This document shows positions 7,182 to 14,058 of a DNA stretch of 22,236 nt, piece by piece (positions within the stretch are counted from its first letter, which is position 1; each line of letters opens with the position of its first letter). A program made the translations under genes and the position numbers. Under the pieces are notes generated by a model. The model saw only the letters and a list, made by a program, of their open reading frames with translations, was not told the origin of the DNA and ran no database searches. The DNA lies in the NCBI GenBank assembly GCA_035654835.1, contig DASRVZ010000036.1, positions 1 through 22,236 of the forward strand, written 5' to 3'. The stretch comes from UBA4719 sp035654835 (lineage in GTDB: Bacteria > Actinomycetota > Actinomycetes > Actinomycetales > Dermatophilaceae).

Positions 7182-8057
7182 CTACCGGCCGGCACCCGCG
7201 AGCACGGACTGGACGCCGATCAGCACGGCAACCGCGGCCGCGACGATCAGTAGGGCACCGGCCAGGAACGCCGCCATAGCGCCGACGGCACTCGCCCGCA
7301 GCACCGGGATCAGGACCAAACCCGCGGCCAGGCACGCCGCGACCCCTCCGGTGCCGGCGGTCAGCGCGACCAGCCACCGCCGAGACAGGAAGTCAGTGCC
7401 GTTGCGGTGGACCCCTCTCGACACCTCAGCGTCGAGAGCTGTGACCACCAGTGCCCCGAGCCCGGCCCACGCTCCGACGAGCGCGAACGCCGCGATCGAG
7501 TCGCCGGCCCGATGCCAGCCGGCCGACATTGTCGCCAGCGCCAAGACGATCGAGGCGGCACCGCCGGCGAAAGCGACCGTTCTGCGCCAGCGGGGCGGAA
7601 CCACGAACAGCATCGCGACCGCGATGGAGAACACCGCCGTGGTGTGCCCGCTGGGCAGGCTGTTCAGGGTCGCGGGCGTGACCTCGCTCAGGCCGAGATC
7701 GGGCCGGGATAGCAGATGGTTCTTCAGCAGCCAGGTCGAGGCGTTGGCCGCGAGCACCAGTCCGACCGCGACCCCGCCGGGAACCCGTTGCAGCCGGGCC
7801 AGTGCGACCATGGCGACAACGGTGATTCCCCCGAGCAGCGCCGCGACCGACACCACCCCGAGCACCGTGTCGACCGCGGCGGCGACCCCGGAACGGGTGA
7901 GCAGCGCCCCCCGCAGCGACGCATCGCCGAACTGTCGCCCGGGTGCGGTGCGGACTGTGAGGGCATATACCGTCACGAACCCCACCCCGCACGCCACCGT
8001 CAGCGCGACCGACCCGCCCAGGCCGGCCCTCTTAGGGAGCAGACGGGGTCGGTTCAT
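7182..8057 (-). CDS. PAP2-superfamily membrane phosphatase
   Basis: Integral membrane protein of 291 residues, probably removing phosphate from a lipid phosphate or undecaprenyl diphosphate on the outer face of the membrane. It has about seven hydrophobic segments. The PAP2 signature is present but divergent: K112-NHLLS-RP (motif 1 with five rather than six residues between Lys and Arg), LPSGH (134-138, motif 2 with the catalytic-acid His138), and GWHRAGD (motif 3 with the nucleophile His182 and Asp186). The SR dipeptide that usually opens motif 3 is not present. ATG 8057 (MNRPRLLPKR) starts just before the first membrane helix. The ribosome site is weak, and the frame extends to 8120 without a better start. 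A conserved extra pair of C-terminal helices follows motif 3. The substrate is unknown. Confidence 0.82.
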   Translation of the reverse strand: MNRPRLLPKRAGLGGSVALTVACGVGFVTVYALTVRTAPGRQFGDASLRGALLTRSGVAAAVDTVLGVVSVAALLGGITVVAMVALARLQRVPGGVAVGLVLAANASTWLLKNHLLSRPDLGLSEVTPATLNSLPSGHTTAVFSIAVAMLFVVPPRWRRTVAFAGGAASIVLALATMSAGWHRAGDSIAAFALVGAWAGLGALVVTALDAEVSRGVHRNGTDFLSRRWLVALTAGTGGVAACLAAGLVLIPVLRASAVGAMAAFLAGALLIVAAAVAVLIGVQSVLAGAGR

Positions 8058-8712
8058 GTTGCCACTGTCGCACCGAACCGCCTTGAACGGTGCCCCTCTT
8101 GTCGGGGCGCTGCGGCGCACTGCGTCATGGCTTCGGCGTCGCGCGCGAACCTGCTGGTCGCCGCCGGCACCCTGACCGTCGGCTCGCTGGGGCGCCCGGT
8201 CGAACTCGTCGGCTCGGTCACCGTCCAGCGGACACGCTCTACCTGCAGATCACCGGGTCCCTGCCACGGGAAACGCTCGATCTTTCGACCGGCCGTTCGA
8301 CCGAGCGCGCCTTCGGCGATGCCAGCCTGACCGTCACCGCCCAACGCCAGCCCTGACCGGTCAACGGAGCCAAGGCCGGGCCGTGCGCCGCGCCGCTTTG
8401 GTCCGCTCGCGCAGCCGGCGGGCCTGGGAACCACGGTGCATGCCCAAGACGCGCGCGACGGTCGAGGGCGATGCCACGACCCGGGCGGCGGCGGCCATGT
8501 GCGAGCTGCCGGCTGCGGGCTATTTGGCAGGTCGCCCGCCTGTCCGCAAGCCGGTTCCATTCGCAGGGCAGTGTCGTAACATCATGTCGAATCACCTGCA
8601 GCCGAGCGGGACCATCCGGGGTCATACGCGGAGCACGTTGAACGCGTACTGCCCTCCATGAAGAGCGTCGTTGATGCCCGTTCCACTAGCACCTACGAGA
8701 GGGGAATGAGCC
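8058..8712. other. Long intergenic region with decayed coding pieces
   Basis: No intact gene is convincing here. A two-frame plus-strand piece at about 8131-8356 is listed separately. On the minus strand, ATG 8498 to TGA 8361 encodes a basic 45-residue peptide beginning MAAAARVVASPSTVARVLGM, which could be the tail of a lost gene or chance. The remaining frames are shadows. The promoter of the methyltransferase gene should lie in the last 100 bases. Confidence 0.45.
8131..8356 (+). pseudogene. Frameshifted remnant, possibly YceI-like
   Basis: One frame reads ANLLVAAGTLTVGSLGRPVE, then LVGSVTVQ. After about 8225 another frame continues as DTLYLQITGSLPRETLDLST and ends DASLTVTAQRQP with a stop at 8356. 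The joined sequence is an alternating beta-strand protein. The TLTVGSLGRPVEL phrase recalls the R-P-V strand of YceI-type polyisoprenoid-binding proteins, but this match is weak and from memory. No N-terminal half is present. Confidence 0.3.
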
Positions 8713-9552
8713 ATGACGCCCCAAAAGGCCAATTTCGACGCGATCTACGACCAACCGGATCCACGGGCGTACTTCACGACGCTCGAGCAGCTCGACTACA
8801 TAATCCCCCAGCATGGGGCGGACGTGTTCGCACAGATCCTGAAAATCCGGGTCGCTGACAACAGATACCGGCCCAAGATCCTCGATGTCTGTTGCTCGTA
8901 CGGCGTCGTGGCAACGTTGCTGAAGACCGATCTCGAGATCGGGGACATCTACGCGCACTACCGCGACGCTGCCACCCAGTCCCTCTCGTCCGAACAACTT
9001 GCCGCGGCGGACCAGCGCCTCCTGCTCGAGCACTACCGACCCGGTTCGCCCCACGTCGTCGGCCTAGACGTGGCCCGGAACGCCGTCGACTACGCCATCG
9101 CGACCGGGGCGCTGGACGCCGGCATCGTCGAAAACCTCGAGCTCGACGACCCTTCTGCACGGCTGACGGAACTGTTGTCCGACGTCGACCTGATTACGAC
9201 AACCGGTGGCGTCGGGTACGTGACCCGCCGGACCTTCGAGCGGCTACTCGGGGTGACTTCGGGTTCCGCCTGGGTGGCCGCATTCTGTTTGCGGACATAC
9301 GACTACGAGCCGATCGCCGAGACCCTCCGCTCGCACGGGTTACGCACTGAGCGCGTAACGCGGACCTTTCCCCAGCGCCGGTTCACAGGGCCGGAGGAAC
9401 AGCAGTGGGCGGTCTCTCAGGTCCGGTCCCGTGGGGTCGACCCAACCGGCAAGGAGGAGGACGGTTTCTACCACGCAGAGCTTTACTTGTCGCGTCCCGC
9501 GGGAGAAGTCACCGCGCGACCACTGGCCCAGTTGCTGCCCGGGTTGTCGTGA
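8713..9552 (+). CDS. Class I SAM-dependent methyltransferase-like protein
   Basis: Protein of 279 residues predicted to use S-adenosylmethionine. The Rossmann-like motif I is KILDVCCSYGVVATLLK (about 55-71), where the usual D-x-G-x-G-x-G is replaced by DVCCSYG. Motif II ends VVGLDVARNAVDYA (about 115-128), and DVDLITTTGGVGYV (about 157-170) is the motif-IV region. A beta-rich C-terminus contains FYHAELYLSRP. AGGGG eight bases upstream supports ATG 8713. It stands alone, between decayed DNA and the phosphotransferase operon on the other strand. The substrate cannot be inferred. The atypical glycine motif leaves open that it binds SAM without methylating, or is a divergent family. Confidence 0.75.
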   Translation: MTPQKANFDAIYDQPDPRAYFTTLEQLDYIIPQHGADVFAQILKIRVADNRYRPKILDVCCSYGVVATLLKTDLEIGDIYAHYRDAATQSLSSEQLAAADQRLLLEHYRPGSPHVVGLDVARNAVDYAIATGALDAGIVENLELDDPSARLTELLSDVDLITTTGGVGYVTRRTFERLLGVTSGSAWVAAFCLRTYDYEPIAETLRSHGLRTERVTRTFPQRRFTGPEEQQWAVSQVRSRGVDPTGKEEDGFYHAELYLSRPAGEVTARPLAQLLPGLS

Positions 9553-9572
9553 CCTGACCGCCACACGTCAGG
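9553..9572 (+). terminator. Hairpin after the methyltransferase gene
   Basis: CCTGAC (9553-9558), an eight-base loop and GTCAGG (9567-9572) form a perfect 6-bp stem immediately after the stop codon. There is no T-tract, so this is a weak candidate for an intrinsic terminator of the type seen in actinomycetes. Confidence 0.35.
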
Positions 9573-9677
9573 GCCCGGCGCACTCGTGATCGGCGGTCTC
9601 GAGCCGGAACGCGGTGCCGTGGGGAACGCGGCAGTTGGTGGTCGCCGACGCAGGTCATCGGGGAGTGTGACGGGTGT

Positions 9678-9734
9678 TCACCAGCCGGTCCAACCAGAAA
9701 GATCACCGAACACATCGACCGCAGCGAAGTCCAT
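9678..9734 (-). pseudogene. Stub of a short-chain dehydrogenase start, coupled to the phosphotransferase gene
   Basis: The phosphotransferase stop and an ATG overlap as TGATG (9732-9736). From that ATG, MDFAAVDVFGDLSGWTGW is followed at once by a stop. The phrase F-x-DLSG is how many actinobacterial short-chain dehydrogenases begin, just before RVALVTGASRG. Here the Rossmann part is missing and the downstream 120 bases (9553-9677) show no matching frame. I read it as the surviving first 14 codons of a deleted SDR gene that was the last member of this operon. The identity of the lost gene is inference. Confidence 0.5.
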
Positions 9735-10840
9735 CAGTGGTTCTCCTTCATGGACGTGAGTCCGGCTGCCAGCAGGGGTTCGACGATGGCACCGACGGTG
9801 TCGAACCCGGCGCCCACGGTTTGTCCGTGGGCGTAGCGGTAGTGGATACCTTCGAGGATCACGGCCAGTTTGAAGTGAGCTAGCCCGAGGTAGAAGCCCA
9901 TCGCCGAGAGGTCACGCCCGCTGCGGTCGGCATACCGGTTGAGAATCTCCACGTCGGTGAGGAAACCCGGCGCGGTGGAGGCATCTGCGACGGCGTAGCC
10001 GGTGTCGAGGTCCGCCATCCGCTGGTAGACCAGCAGCAGCGCCAGGTCGGTGAGGGGGTCGCCCAGGGTGGCCATCTCCCAGTCGATCACCGCGGCCACC
10101 TGGTCGTCGTCGTCGACCATCAGGTTGTCGAGGCGGAAGTCGCCGTGCACCACGGCCGGTGCGCCCTCGACGGGCAGATTGGCCTCGAGCAGGTGGTGCA
10201 GGTCGTGGGCACCGGTGAGTTCCCGGCTCCGCGAGGCGTCAAGCTGTTTCTTCCAACGCCGGACCTGGCGTGCCAGGAAGCCCGCGGGTCGCCCGAAGTC
10301 ACCAAGCCCAACTTCCGCGGGGTCGACCCTGTGCAAGGTGGCCAGAGTGTCCACCATCCGCGCGGAGATGGCGCCGGTGCGCTCCGACCCGAACGGTTCG
10401 AGCTGGGATGCAAGGCGGTACGGCGTACCCTCCACCCGCTCCATCACATAGAACGGTGCCCCGATCACGTCGGGGTCCTCACACAACGCGTACGCCGCCG
10501 GCACCGGGACGTCCGTGGGGTGCAACGCGGTGATCACCCGGTGTTCACGCGACATGTCGTGGGCAGTCGCGAGCACGTGACCCAGTGGAGGTCGCCGTAC
10601 GATCCAGCTGGCCTGACCGTCGGTGACCTCGTAGGTCAGGTTCGACTTGCCGCCCGCGATCACCCGCGCACGAAGGGCGCCGTTGACGCCACCGGGACGG
10701 GCGTCCTCGAAGAAGACTCGGAACCGTGCGAGGTCCAGCCCTGGAACGTGGGTGTCCATCGTGCCGACCGGTATGCCGCTGTCGCCCCGAGCCCGGCCTG
10801 CTGCGTCGGTATTGGGCTTGGCCAGGAAGTCATGAGACAA
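9734..10840 (-). CDS. APH-like phosphotransferase of the FadE36/ACAD10-11 kinase type
   Basis: Protein of up to 368 residues with the aminoglycoside-phosphotransferase/choline-kinase fold. The N-lobe contains VIAGGKSNLTYEVTDG (about 60-75) with the ATP-lobe lysine region IVRRPP; the catalytic loop is VHGDFRLDN (Asp234); the metal-binding Asp253 is in AVIDWEMATLGDPLTDLA. Proteins of this family, including mycobacterial FadE36 (named as a dehydrogenase) and the kinase domains of human ACAD10/11 and bacterial LvaA, phosphorylate 4-hydroxyacyl-CoA. The frame starts at TTG 10840, overlapping the upstream MDR stop by 11 bases; ATG 10759 would remove a poorly conserved 27-residue leader and is equally possible. 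Co-transcription with an ACAD11-like dehydrogenase strongly supports a 4-hydroxy-acid kinase rather than antibiotic resistance. Confidence 0.87.
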   Translation of the reverse strand: MSHDFLAKPNTDAAGRARGDSGIPVGTMDTHVPGLDLARFRVFFEDARPGGVNGALRARVIAGGKSNLTYEVTDGQASWIVRRPPLGHVLATAHDMSREHRVITALHPTDVPVPAAYALCEDPDVIGAPFYVMERVEGTPYRLASQLEPFGSERTGAISARMVDTLATLHRVDPAEVGLGDFGRPAGFLARQVRRWKKQLDASRSRELTGAHDLHHLLEANLPVEGAPAVVHGDFRLDNLMVDDDDQVAAVIDWEMATLGDPLTDLALLLVYQRMADLDTGYAVADASTAPGFLTDVEILNRYADRSGRDLSAMGFYLGLAHFKLAVILEGIHYRYAHGQTVGAGFDTVGAIVEPLLAAGLTSMKENH

Positions 10841-11813
10841 AGGCCACCCGGCCCACTGTGGTCCCGTCGGCGAGCCGCTGGAGCCCGTCCGCGACCGCGT
10901 CGAGGGTGAGCCGCTCGCTCACCAGGGGCTTGACCACCCCGTCCGAGGCGAGCCTGGACAGCTCGTCATGGCAGACGCGCACCAGAGCGGGCTCCTTGGT
11001 CGTATAAAGGCCCCAGTGCAGGCCGAGGACCGAGTAGTTCTTGACCAGGACGTGGTTGAGCGCGGCCGACTGGATCTGCCCGCCGGCGAAGCCGACCACG
11101 AGGATCCGGCCCTCGAAGGCTATGCACTTGGTCGAGCGCTGGTAGGAATCTCCACCGACCGGGTCGTACACGACGTCGGCGCCACGACCTTGGGTGACGT
11201 CCTTGACCACTTCGACGAAGTCCTCGGTATGCCGGTCCACGACGACGTCTGCGCCGAGTCTGCGCGCCACCTCAACCTTTTCGGGCCCGCCGACCACACC
11301 GATGACGCGCGCACCGGCGGCCTTGCCGAGCTGGACCGCCGCGCTGCCGACCCCGCCGGCAGCGGCGTGGACGAGCAGGGTCTCCCCCGACTGCAGGTGC
11401 GCGCGGCGGTGCAGGCCGAACCAGCCGGTCTGGTAGCCGATGTAGAACGCGGCCGCCTCCGCGTTGTCGAGCGCGCCCGGAGCCGGGAACGTTGTGGCCG
11501 TGTCCATGAGGGCGAGCTCCGCGAACCCTCCTGCGGGCAGCGCCGCCGAGCCGATGACCCGGTCGCCCACAGCGAAACCGGTGGTTTCCGGTCCGAGGGC
11601 GGCGACCTCGCCGCACAGCTCGATACCAGGGGTGAACGGAAGCGGCGGCTTCACCTGGTACAGGCCTCGACACATGAGCGCGTCGGCGAAGTTGGCCGCG
11701 GCGCCGAGCACGCGCACCAGCAGCTGGCCGGCGTCGGGCTGCGGGTCAGGGACCTCGTCCAGGCTCATCACGTGGCGGGGCTCGCCGAGCTCGGACACCC
11801 TCCAGGCCTTCAT
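10830..11813 (-). CDS. NADPH:quinone oxidoreductase-like MDR enzyme
   Basis: Protein of 327 residues in the medium-chain dehydrogenase/reductase superfamily, quinone-oxidoreductase branch. The GroES-like N-terminal half (about 1-120) includes AAANFADALMCRGLYQ and PGIELCGEVAALG. The Rossmann half carries HAAAGGVGSAAVQLGKAAGA (about 149-168), the AAGGVG dinucleotide loop. The catalytic zinc ligands of alcohol dehydrogenases are absent, so it should be a zinc-free NADPH-dependent reductase, perhaps of an enoyl-CoA or quinone. ATG 11813 lies 22 bases after the acyl-CoA dehydrogenase stop, with GGAAA as a weak ribosome site. The frame upstream of that ATG overlaps the dehydrogenase and is not used. 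Its 3' end overlaps the phosphotransferase. Function within a hydroxyacyl-CoA pathway is inferred from the operon. Confidence 0.88.
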   Translation of the reverse strand: MKAWRVSELGEPRHVMSLDEVPDPQPDAGQLLVRVLGAAANFADALMCRGLYQVKPPLPFTPGIELCGEVAALGPETTGFAVGDRVIGSAALPAGGFAELALMDTATTFPAPGALDNAEAAAFYIGYQTGWFGLHRRAHLQSGETLLVHAAAGGVGSAAVQLGKAAGARVIGVVGGPEKVEVARRLGADVVVDRHTEDFVEVVKDVTQGRGADVVYDPVGGDSYQRSTKCIAFEGRILVVGFAGGQIQSAALNHVLVKNYSVLGLHWGLYTTKEPALVRVCHDELSRLASDGVVKPLVSERLTLDAVADGLQRLADGTTVGRVAFVS

Positions 11814-11835
11814 GTCGTTTCCATCATGGTTGGCC

Positions 11836-13041
11836 TCATCCGACGAACGGACGTTCGCGCCTGAGCTCTTCGCGGGCGATGGATCGGCGATGGACGGCGT
11901 CGGGACCGTCGGCAATGCGCAGGGCCCGTGCCCAGACGTAGAAGTACGCGAGCGGTGTGTCGTCGCTGATGCCCATGCCGCCGAACACCTCGATCGCCCG
12001 GTCGATCACGGCAACGGCCATCGCCGGAGCAGCGACCTTGATAGCCGCGATCTCGGTGCGCGCTCCCTTGGCGCCGTAGTTGTCGATCAGCCAGGCCGTC
12101 TTGTAGACCAGCAGGCGGGCCTGGTCGATGTCGATTCGGGACTGGGCGATCAGCTCCTGCACGGTGCCCTGGTCCGACAGGTGCTTGCCGAAGGCCACCC
12201 GCGACTTCGCCCGATCCACCATCAGCCCCAGAGCACGTTCGGCCATTCCGATAGCCCGCATCGCGTGGTGGATTCGACCAGGCCCCAGTCGGGCTTGGGC
12301 GATCATGAACCCATCTCCCTCAGCCGCCAACATGTTCGACGCCGGCACCCGCACGTTTCGGAACACGACCTCTGAGTGTCCGTGTTGGTCCTGATACCCG
12401 AAGACCGGCAACTGCCGCTCAATGGTCACCCCAGGGGTATCCCTGGGCACCAGGATCATCGACTGTTGCCGATGCGTCTGCGCCGTCGGGTCGGTCTTGC
12501 CCATCAGGATGAACACCTGGCACCGCTCGTCGGCGGCCCCGCTGATCCACCACTTGCGTCCGTTGATCACATAGTCGTCACCGTCCCGGATCACCTGGGT
12601 GGTGATGTTCGTCGCGTCCGAGGACGCCACGTCCGGTTCGGTCATCGCGAACGCAGAACGGATCTCTCCCGAAAGCAACGGTTCGAGCCACTGTGCCTTC
12701 TGCTCCGGCGTTCCGAACATGTGCAACGTCTCCATGTTGCCGGTATCCGGGGCCGCACAGTTGATGGCCTCCGGTGCGATCACCGGCGACCACCCCGAGA
12801 TCTCTGCGACCGCGGCGTACTCCACGTTCGACAGCCCCGAGATCTGGGGCAGGAACAGGTTCCACAGATCACGCTTCTGCGCCGAAGCCTTCAGCCGCTC
12901 CAGCACCGGAGGGTGCGCATGCGGGTCGTTGTTCGCCCGCCACCGCTCATACTCCTTCTCGGCCGGGAATACCTCCTCCCGCATGAACCCCCACATCCGG
13001 CCACACACTTCATCTATCTTCGGCGACGGCGCGAAATCCAT
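11836..13041 (-). CDS. Acyl-CoA dehydrogenase, ACAD10/11-like
   Basis: Flavoenzyme of 401 residues with the full acyl-CoA dehydrogenase layout: N-terminal helical domain (1-125), beta domain with the FAD motif AFAMTEPDVASSDATN (about 130-145) and YVINGRKWWISGAAD (about 157-171), and a C-terminal four-helix domain. The phrases ARLGPGRIHHAMRAIG (about 250-265) and RIADGPDAVH (about 375-384) match what I recall of human ACAD11 and the LvaC group. The position of the usual catalytic Glu (YEGT) is Asp378 in ADGP, which fits an enzyme that eliminates phosphate from 4-phosphoacyl-CoA. AGGAGG eight bases upstream supports ATG 13041. It heads the operon dehydrogenase-MDR-phosphotransferase, mirroring the mammalian kinase-dehydrogenase fusion. 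The exact chain length is unknown. Confidence 0.92.
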   Translation of the reverse strand: MDFAPSPKIDEVCGRMWGFMREEVFPAEKEYERWRANNDPHAHPPVLERLKASAQKRDLWNLFLPQISGLSNVEYAAVAEISGWSPVIAPEAINCAAPDTGNMETLHMFGTPEQKAQWLEPLLSGEIRSAFAMTEPDVASSDATNITTQVIRDGDDYVINGRKWWISGAADERCQVFILMGKTDPTAQTHRQQSMILVPRDTPGVTIERQLPVFGYQDQHGHSEVVFRNVRVPASNMLAAEGDGFMIAQARLGPGRIHHAMRAIGMAERALGLMVDRAKSRVAFGKHLSDQGTVQELIAQSRIDIDQARLLVYKTAWLIDNYGAKGARTEIAAIKVAAPAMAVAVIDRAIEVFGGMGISDDTPLAYFYVWARALRIADGPDAVHRRSIAREELRRERPFVG

Positions 13042-13100
13042 TCCCTTTGCCCTCCTGATCGAGTCTGACGAAGCCTTCTTCGGTTAGCTGGAGGACCTCT

Positions 13101-13235
13101 TCATCGCTTCTGGACCTCCCTGAGCTCGCGGCGAAGTATCTTGCCAGTGACCGTTTTGGGCAGGTCGTCGACGACTGCCGCCTCCCGGATGGCCGGGTGC
13201 TCGTACAGGACATCCTCGACCTCGCGTGGCCAACT
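13101..13235 (-). pseudogene. Acyl-CoA synthetase C-terminal remnant with internal deletion
   Basis: The minus frame reads WPREVEDVLYEHPAIREAAV, then VDDLPKTVTGKILRRELREV, QKR and a stop. The first part is the start of the C-terminal domain of AMP-forming acyl-CoA ligases, and the second contains its catalytic Lys loop, PKTVTGKILRREL. In intact enzymes about 48 residues separate AAVV from the LPKT segment; here they are fused in frame. The large N-terminal domain is absent. It lies 60 bases before the dehydrogenase start on the same strand, so the operon once began with a fatty-acid CoA ligase. Confidence 0.8.
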
Positions 13236-13303
13236 CTGTCCGCGGACAGTCTGGACATCTGACACAACCTTGGGCTTCCTCTCATGACCTGTGACGCCTA
13301 CAT

Positions 13304-13328
13304 TGAGACAATGTGCGAGTGTGTCTCA
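13304..13328. promoter_or_regulatory. Candidate TetR-family operator between the divergent operons
   Basis: TGAGACA (13304-13310), 11 bases, then TGTCTCA (13322-13328) make a perfect inverted repeat of 25 bp. It overlaps a second perfect palindrome, ACATTG-AGA-CAATGT (13300-13314). It lies between the dehydrogenase operon (minus) and the TetR gene (plus, starts 13429), the usual site for autoregulation and control of the neighbour. The binding protein is inferred. Confidence 0.6.
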
Positions 13329-13428
13329 CGTCAGTTTGTTTGTCAATGGCCTACGGATGCAGCCGTGCTGCACGATGGGACCGCCATTCCAACAGCCCAG
13401 TCCGCCGCCGAATCAAGGAGATATCTAG

Positions 13429-14058
13429 ATGCCATCCGGCTCCGCCCGCCGACGAGCAGTCGACGCGGCCACCCGCGTGTATCTAGCACGCGAACCACTT
13501 GACATGTCCGCCCTCGCCGACAGCCTGGGGGTAGGACGAGCGACCCTCTACCGCTGGGTCGGCAACAGAGACGCTCTGCTGGGTACTGTGCTCGCAGAGG
13601 CAACCGAGCGGACATATCGCAGGGCGATCGAGCAAGCCACCGGGTCGGGAACGGACCTGCTGCTCGACGTCTTCGAAAAGGTAATGCGCTCGGTCGTCGC
13701 CTCGGCTCCTCTGCGGGCGCTCACCCAACGCGAACCGATGGTCTTCATCAGGCTGGCCTTGATGCCGGGCGCGATCGAATCGGCATCCGCACGCGCCACC
13801 ACTGAGGTGATCGCCCGCGAGCAGGCGAACGGGAACCTGCGTGTCACGATATCGCCGGAGGTGCTCGGCCGGGCCCTCGTGCGAATCTGCGACGCCCATC
13901 TCTACGCGCCGTTGCTCGGTGGTGACGAACCCGAGATCGAGACAGCCCTGGACCTGGTCGCACTGCTACTCGGCTCCGGAGAGGCCACTTGTCGTGCTAC
14001 TAACGGGCCTCGCGTCGAACAGCGGAGCGGAGCATCACCACAGGATTGTCCAGGGTGA
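13429..14058 (+). CDS. TetR-family transcriptional regulator, QsdR-like
   Basis: DNA-binding regulator of 209 residues. The N-terminal helix-turn-helix is clear: LDMSALADSLGVGRATLYRWVGNRDALLGTV (about 24-54). The extended start RRRAVDAATRVYLAREPLDM and the C-terminal ligand domain with REPMVFIRLALMPG resemble the QsdR group, first known from a Rhodococcus lactonase locus; this subgroup call is from memory. AAGGAG (13415-13420) lies eight bases before ATG 13429. It diverges from the ACAD10/11-like operon, with a perfect palindrome in between, so the likely ligand is an acyl-CoA or hydroxy-acid derivative of that pathway. The last ~25 residues (RATNGPRVEQRS...) look unconserved and may be a run-on after loss of the native stop. 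Confidence 0.85.
   Translation: MPSGSARRRAVDAATRVYLAREPLDMSALADSLGVGRATLYRWVGNRDALLGTVLAEATERTYRRAIEQATGSGTDLLLDVFEKVMRSVVASAPLRALTQREPMVFIRLALMPGAIESASARATTEVIAREQANGNLRVTISPEVLGRALVRICDAHLYAPLLGGDEPEIETALDLVALLLGSGEATCRATNGPRVEQRSGASPQDCPG

Noticed and set aside
8361..8498. Basic 45-residue minus-strand frame
   Set aside because: No ribosome site or family; kept only as a note in the intergenic entry.
9734..10840. Aminoglycoside resistance gene
   Set aside because: It has the APH fold, but the operon partner and FadE36-like layout indicate a hydroxyacyl-CoA kinase rather than drug resistance.
10968..12375. Long plus-strand frames opposite the MDR and dehydrogenase genes
   Set aside because: They are shadows of the minus-strand operon, with no ribosome site or recognisable family.
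13010..13285. Independent 91-residue minus-strand protein starting at 13285
   Set aside because: The family-like sequence is in a different frame (acyl-CoA ligase remnant), so this frame is a shadow.
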